Part shown: positions 61,023 to 64,000 of the stretch, in pieces
How the letters are laid out: the number at the start of each line of letters is the position of its first letter
Numbering within the stretch: the stretch's first letter is position 1
Assembly (NCBI GenBank): GCA_900314635.1
Contig: OMVY01000004.1
Coordinates: forward strand, 128,878-192,877
Source of the DNA: an uncultured Methanobrevibacter sp.
Lineage (GTDB): Archaea; Methanobacteriota; Methanobacteria; Methanobacteriales; Methanobacteriaceae
DNA length: 64,000 nucleotides
Direction of reading: 5' to 3'
Made by a program: the position numbers and the translations under genes
The notes under the pieces: generated by a model
What the model saw: the letters and a program-made list of their open reading frames with translations, nothing else
Databases searched by the model: none
Told to the model about the DNA's origin: nothing

Positions 61023-62248
61023 ACGAGCATGAGCTTGAATCAATGAGAAAGGTTTTCAATAACCTGAGAAAGAATATAGAGCCTTTGTCCGAGTCTCCTA
61101 AAATACTGAAGCTAAGGGAAAGAGTCACTAAGATAAGAAAAGACTCAATAGATAATAATGAGGAACTTCTTCAAACTGCAAGGCAATCATTCAAGGAGAA
61201 TGATATTGATTTGTTTTATGCAGAAGATGACAAGCAGGCCCGAGACATTCTTTTAAATTTAATCAATGAGGAAATTGCTTCAAATGATAATATAAATCCT
61301 GATGAGGTATTCATAGCAAAATCCAAATCAAATACCCTGAGGGAAATAAATGCAAGCGAGTTTTTAGAAGAGAATGGCATGGTGATTGTGGATACTGACC
61401 TTGGAGACAGAATACTTCAGCTTAAAAAAGGAGACAATTCTCCAGTTCATCCTACAGGCCCCGCATCTCATCTGACCGTTCAGGATATTGCAGACATTAT
61501 CAATGAAAGCATGGGCCTTGACCTTCCAGCTGTTCCAAGGCCGATTATGGAAGCTGTTAGAGAGGATGTGTTATCCCTTTTAAGCAAATCATACATAGGC
61601 ATAAGCGGAACCAATGCAATAGCTGCTGAAGACGGCGCCTTTGTCATGGTTCACAATGAGGGAAACATCAGCATTGTTCAATCTAAAAAGCTCCATATTG
61701 TAGTTGCCGGTATTGAAAAGTTAGTTCCTACAATTGAGGATTGCGTTTCAATAGCCAAGCTTGAAACAGCTTATGCAACTGGAAAGACCACTACTTCATA
61801 TATGAATATAGTGTCTGGACCTTCAAAGACTGCGGATATTGAAAAGAAGCTTTTAAAGAATATGTATGGTGCAGAGAAAGTTGCCCTTATACTTCTAGAC
61901 AACGGCCGGAAGGAAGCTATTGATGAAGCCTTGTGGTGCATCGGATGTGGAAACTGCATTGTGAGCTGTCCTGTTTATAATATCGTAGGAAATACCTATG
62001 GCTATTCCAGTTATCTGGGTGGACGTGGAATAGCACTTGCAAAATATCTTAAAGGAGATGAGGCAAGCGTGGATTCAGGTCTTTACATGTGTACCTTATG
62101 TGGAATCTGCACGGAAAACTGTCCTGTTGCTACTCCTACCAATGAAATGATAGAAAACTTGAGGGACACTACTCAAAAGGACGGTTTCGCACGAGAAGAG
62201 CACAAAAAGATCCGTGATAACATAAATGAAAGTGGATCTCCTTATTAG
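61019..62248 (+). CDS. LutB/LldF-like LUD-domain iron-sulfur protein
   Basis: 409 residues. N-terminal helical part, then a LUD domain (about 75-290; VFIAKSKSNTLREINASEFLEENGMVIVDTDLGDRILQLKKGDNSPVHPTGPASHLTVQDI and YIGISGTNAIAAEDGAFVMVHNEGNIS), then two 4Fe-4S sites: CIGCGNCIVSCPVYN (about 308-322) and CTLCGICTENCPVATP (about 359-374). The ATG shares ATGA with the preceding stop. SD AAGGAGG lies inside the upstream gene (61006-61012). It would take electrons from an organic acid or a flavoprotein partner that is not in this window. Confidence 0.88.
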   Translation: MNEHELESMRKVFNNLRKNIEPLSESPKILKLRERVTKIRKDSIDNNEELLQTARQSFKENDIDLFYAEDDKQARDILLNLINEEIASNDNINPDEVFIAKSKSNTLREINASEFLEENGMVIVDTDLGDRILQLKKGDNSPVHPTGPASHLTVQDIADIINESMGLDLPAVPRPIMEAVREDVLSLLSKSYIGISGTNAIAAEDGAFVMVHNEGNISIVQSKKLHIVVAGIEKLVPTIEDCVSIAKLETAYATGKTTTSYMNIVSGPSKTADIEKKLLKNMYGAEKVALILLDNGRKEAIDEALWCIGCGNCIVSCPVYNIVGNTYGYSSYLGGRGIALAKYLKGDEASVDSGLYMCTLCGICTENCPVATPTNEMIENLRDTTQKDGFAREEHKKIRDNINESGSPY

Positions 62249-62953
62249 CGAATCATTTCCTTTTTTTTATTTTTTTTAATTAATTAAATCTTTTTTTTAA
62301 ATAAGAATCTCATTACTTTTTTAAATAATTATAATCTTTTTTTTTAAATAATAATCTCATTACTTTTTTAAATAATTATAATCTTTTTTTATAAATAATC
62401 ATCTCATTATCTTTTGTTGAAAAATTTTTCAGGTTTGAAATTACTCTATTTTCTTAAAATTTATTCTTGTTTTGTAAAAAATTTTAAATTAAGAATTTTA
62501 TTTTAATTTTGAAAATTTTTTTTAATTTGTAGAAAAATTCAATTTTATCATTTTATTTTATGTTTAAACTAATATAATAACTTTAAATCAATTTTACAAG
62601 TCTATAAACTGCTTATTTTATAAATTATGACTTACTATTTAGTATTGGAGAAAAATCTCTTTGAAATTCAAATTTTTAATAGTGAATCGAAGCAAGAATT
62701 TTGTTTTTTGATAGGTCTTGATTGGAAGCAATAATCTTGTATTTTTGCTTATTGATTGTCTTGATTTGGATGCAATAACATTATTTTTAGCTTTAGATTC
62801 GAATTTTAAATTAAAATCAAGTAGAAATTGTTTCTATTAAATATTATTCATAAATAAAGGTTATTTAAAATTTTTAGATTAAATTTTTTTCTGATTTGAA
62901 GTAATCGGCATTTCTTAGAGATTTTCTCTTTAATTTATTGAGGTGTTATATAC
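62249..62953. other. 705-bp region before the third ALP with repeats
   Basis: No gene. It holds the 47-bp tandem repeat 62290-62420 and a pair of similar words TCTTGATTGGAAGCAATAA (62717) and TCTTGATTTGGATGCAATAA (62759), about 43 bp apart. A/T-rich stretches with possible TATA boxes (e.g. TTTTATAAATT near 62616-62626) make a promoter likely but not placed. Confidence 0.4.
62290..62420. repeat. 47-bp tandem repeat, 3 copies
   Basis: ATCTCATTA marks lie at 62307, 62354 and 62401 (47-bp period), with CTTTTTTAAATAATTATAATC between the first ones. Confidence 0.85.
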
Positions 62954-64000
62954 ATGAAATTTAAATCAATTTTTATTATTTCATTGATTTTCTGTGTATT
63001 TTTAACATTTTCAACTGTTAATGCGATAGATTTGGATAATTCATTAGATGATGCAGATTTAACTACTTCACCGTCTGAATCTATTAAGTTAAATGTAAGT
63101 GAATTGAAGACTGATGAGAGTGTTAAAAATCTGGACGATGTAGTGCCGGGGATTGAGTTGCAGAACTGCGATGAAAACACAAATGAATTTGATAAATTTT
63201 CTGATGACATGCAATATTCACAGCAGGATATGAATTCTAATGGTTTAGAATCTGACATGGATTCAAAAGGTTCAAAGTCAAGTGTGAATATTCAAAATTC
63301 CAATTCAAACAGGAATATCTTATCCAGTTCTGTTGACTCCAATGGTGGCACTCTTCAAGCAACTTATACTGTAAGCGGAAATACATTTGATGATATTCAA
63401 ACTATAATAAACAAAGCTAAATCTGGTGATGTCATAAATCTTGCCGGAAAAACCTATTCAAGCAAGGGCAATCACATCAAGATTACAAAATCAATCACAA
63501 TCAATGGAGGCAGTTCAACTGCCACTTTGGATGCGAAAAAATTGTCCAAGATCTTTGATGTGAACAACAATACAATTTCATTCACCATAATGAACTGCAA
63601 TCTTATCAATGGAAATGGAAGGGCAATAACAGCATTGGCCAGCTACTGCAAGATTTCCAACTGTACTTTTAAAAACTGCAATGATACTTTCTGCGGTGCG
63701 ATTTATATAAAAAACGGTACAAACACATGTATTTTGGAAAATTCCAATTTTCTGGACATGAGATGCATCAACGGAAGCAATGCAGGAATAACTTCTGCCC
63801 ATACCTATGTCAGCAATTGCATCTTCCTCAACAACAAGGTTGGTGGAACTGGTGCAATGGAAGGATATGGTGCGGCTCTTCAAGTCGGTCAGAATCCTCT
63901 GACTCTTAATGACGGCTATGTGAAGAACTGCATATTCATGAACAATTCTATAAATATTCCGGACTATGCCTGTCATGGCGGTGCATTATGCTTCCGTCCT
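62954..64000 (+). CDS. Third adhesin-like protein (5' part; runs off the window)
   Basis: 349 residues are visible and the frame is open at the right edge. ATG 62954 follows GAGGTG (62939-62944). A signal peptide (MKFKSIFIISLIFCVFLTF... NAIDL, about 24 residues) leads into an acidic Ser/Asp/Asn stretch (to about 135), then the beta-helix start TYTVSGNTFDDIQTIINKAKSGDVINLAGKTY and strands such as ISNCTFKNC, LENSNFLDM and VSNCIFLNNKVGG with Asn ladders. This is the same family as the two giants upstream, with a different variety of beta-helix (C-x-F-x-N type). Confidence 0.88.
   Translation, partial: MKFKSIFIISLIFCVFLTFSTVNAIDLDNSLDDADLTTSPSESIKLNVSELKTDESVKNLDDVVPGIELQNCDENTNEFDKFSDDMQYSQQDMNSNGLESDMDSKGSKSSVNIQNSNSNRNILSSSVDSNGGTLQATYTVSGNTFDDIQTIINKAKSGDVINLAGKTYSSKGNHIKITKSITINGGSSTATLDAKKLSKIFDVNNNTISFTIMNCNLINGNGRAITALASYCKISNCTFKNCNDTFCGAIYIKNGTNTCILENSNFLDMRCINGSNAGITSAHTYVSNCIFLNNKVGGTGAMEGYGAALQVGQNPLTLNDGYVKNCIFMNNSINIPDYACHGGALCFRP

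Noticed and set aside
62717-62780. Pair of similar TCTTGATT..GCAATAA words as attachment site
   Set aside because: Only two imperfect copies, no tRNA or integrase near; more likely decayed tandem repeat.

Overview
The window looks like a chromosome segment of a gut or rumen Methanobrevibacter (Methanobacteriales). Coding DNA is AT-rich and the gaps between genes are extremely A/T-rich. Shine-Dalgarno sites are of the GGTGAT/GGAGG type, with ATG, GTG and TTG starts and archaeal TATA boxes. Gene content fits: pseudomurein precursor genes, huge secreted beta-helix adhesin-like proteins (ALPs), NikR with a hydrogenase maturation protease, archaeal RibC, archaeal deoxyhypusine synthase and an ECF plus CbiZ cobamide-salvage locus. 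I see no rRNA, tRNA, insertion sequence or CRISPR array.

Layout. 0-13 kb: an MFS exporter, a NYN-domain RNase, a membrane-anchored nucleotidyl-cyclase-like protein, ArgJ, secreted proteins, a 34-residue hyperbasic protein behind a palindrome-rich leader, an M14-like peptidase, a methyltransferase, a C39-like secreted protease and ArgB. 13-20 kb: acyl-CoA synthetase, LeuB/AksF, a HEAT-repeat protein, a winged-helix protein, NikR, a methyltransferase and HycI. 20-24.5 kb: pseudomurein cluster (CarB-like ATP-grasp, MraY-like transferase, Mur ligase). 24.5-27 kb: a HEPN plus three AP2-like repeats protein coupled to a zinc-ribbon protein. 27-40.5 kb: mixed housekeeping genes (tautomerase, CapA-like, dUTPase, HisG, CBS regulator, deoxyhypusine synthase, PyrF, LemA, flavin reductase), two envelope glycosyl/phosphotransferases and a DUF4143-type ATPase with an upstream array of palindromes. 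40.7-42.7 kb: a three-gene ExbD-like/DUF2162/ExbB-like unit. 43-52 kb: two giant ALPs. 52.8-58.8 kb: ECF-T, repeat peptide, fused ECF-AA, ECF-S, CbiZ, RibC. 58.8-62.3 kb: polyprenol glycosyltransferase plus DUF2304, and a LutA/LutB-like iron-sulfur pair. 62.9 kb to the end: the start of a third ALP, open at the window edge.

Functional links. NikR, HycI and the cobamide salvage genes serve the metal and cofactor needs of hydrogenotrophic methanogenesis (Ni for hydrogenases and MCR, corrinoid for Mtr). The pseudomurein genes, glycosyltransferases, proteases and ALPs build and decorate the cell wall. Most genes have their own promoter. Clear tight units are the HEPN-AP2/zinc-ribbon pair, the ECF-T/repeat peptide/ECF-AA chain and the LutA/LutB-like pair.

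The most unusual items are the HEPN-AP2 fusion, the 34-residue basic protein with its array of perfect palindromes, the five-unit translated 30-bp repeat bridging two ECF genes, the 34-bp-period palindrome array near the ATPase, the ExbD-like residue pattern in the DUF2149 protein, and widespread 30-60 bp tandem repeats in gene 3' ends and gaps, two of which include a stop codon.
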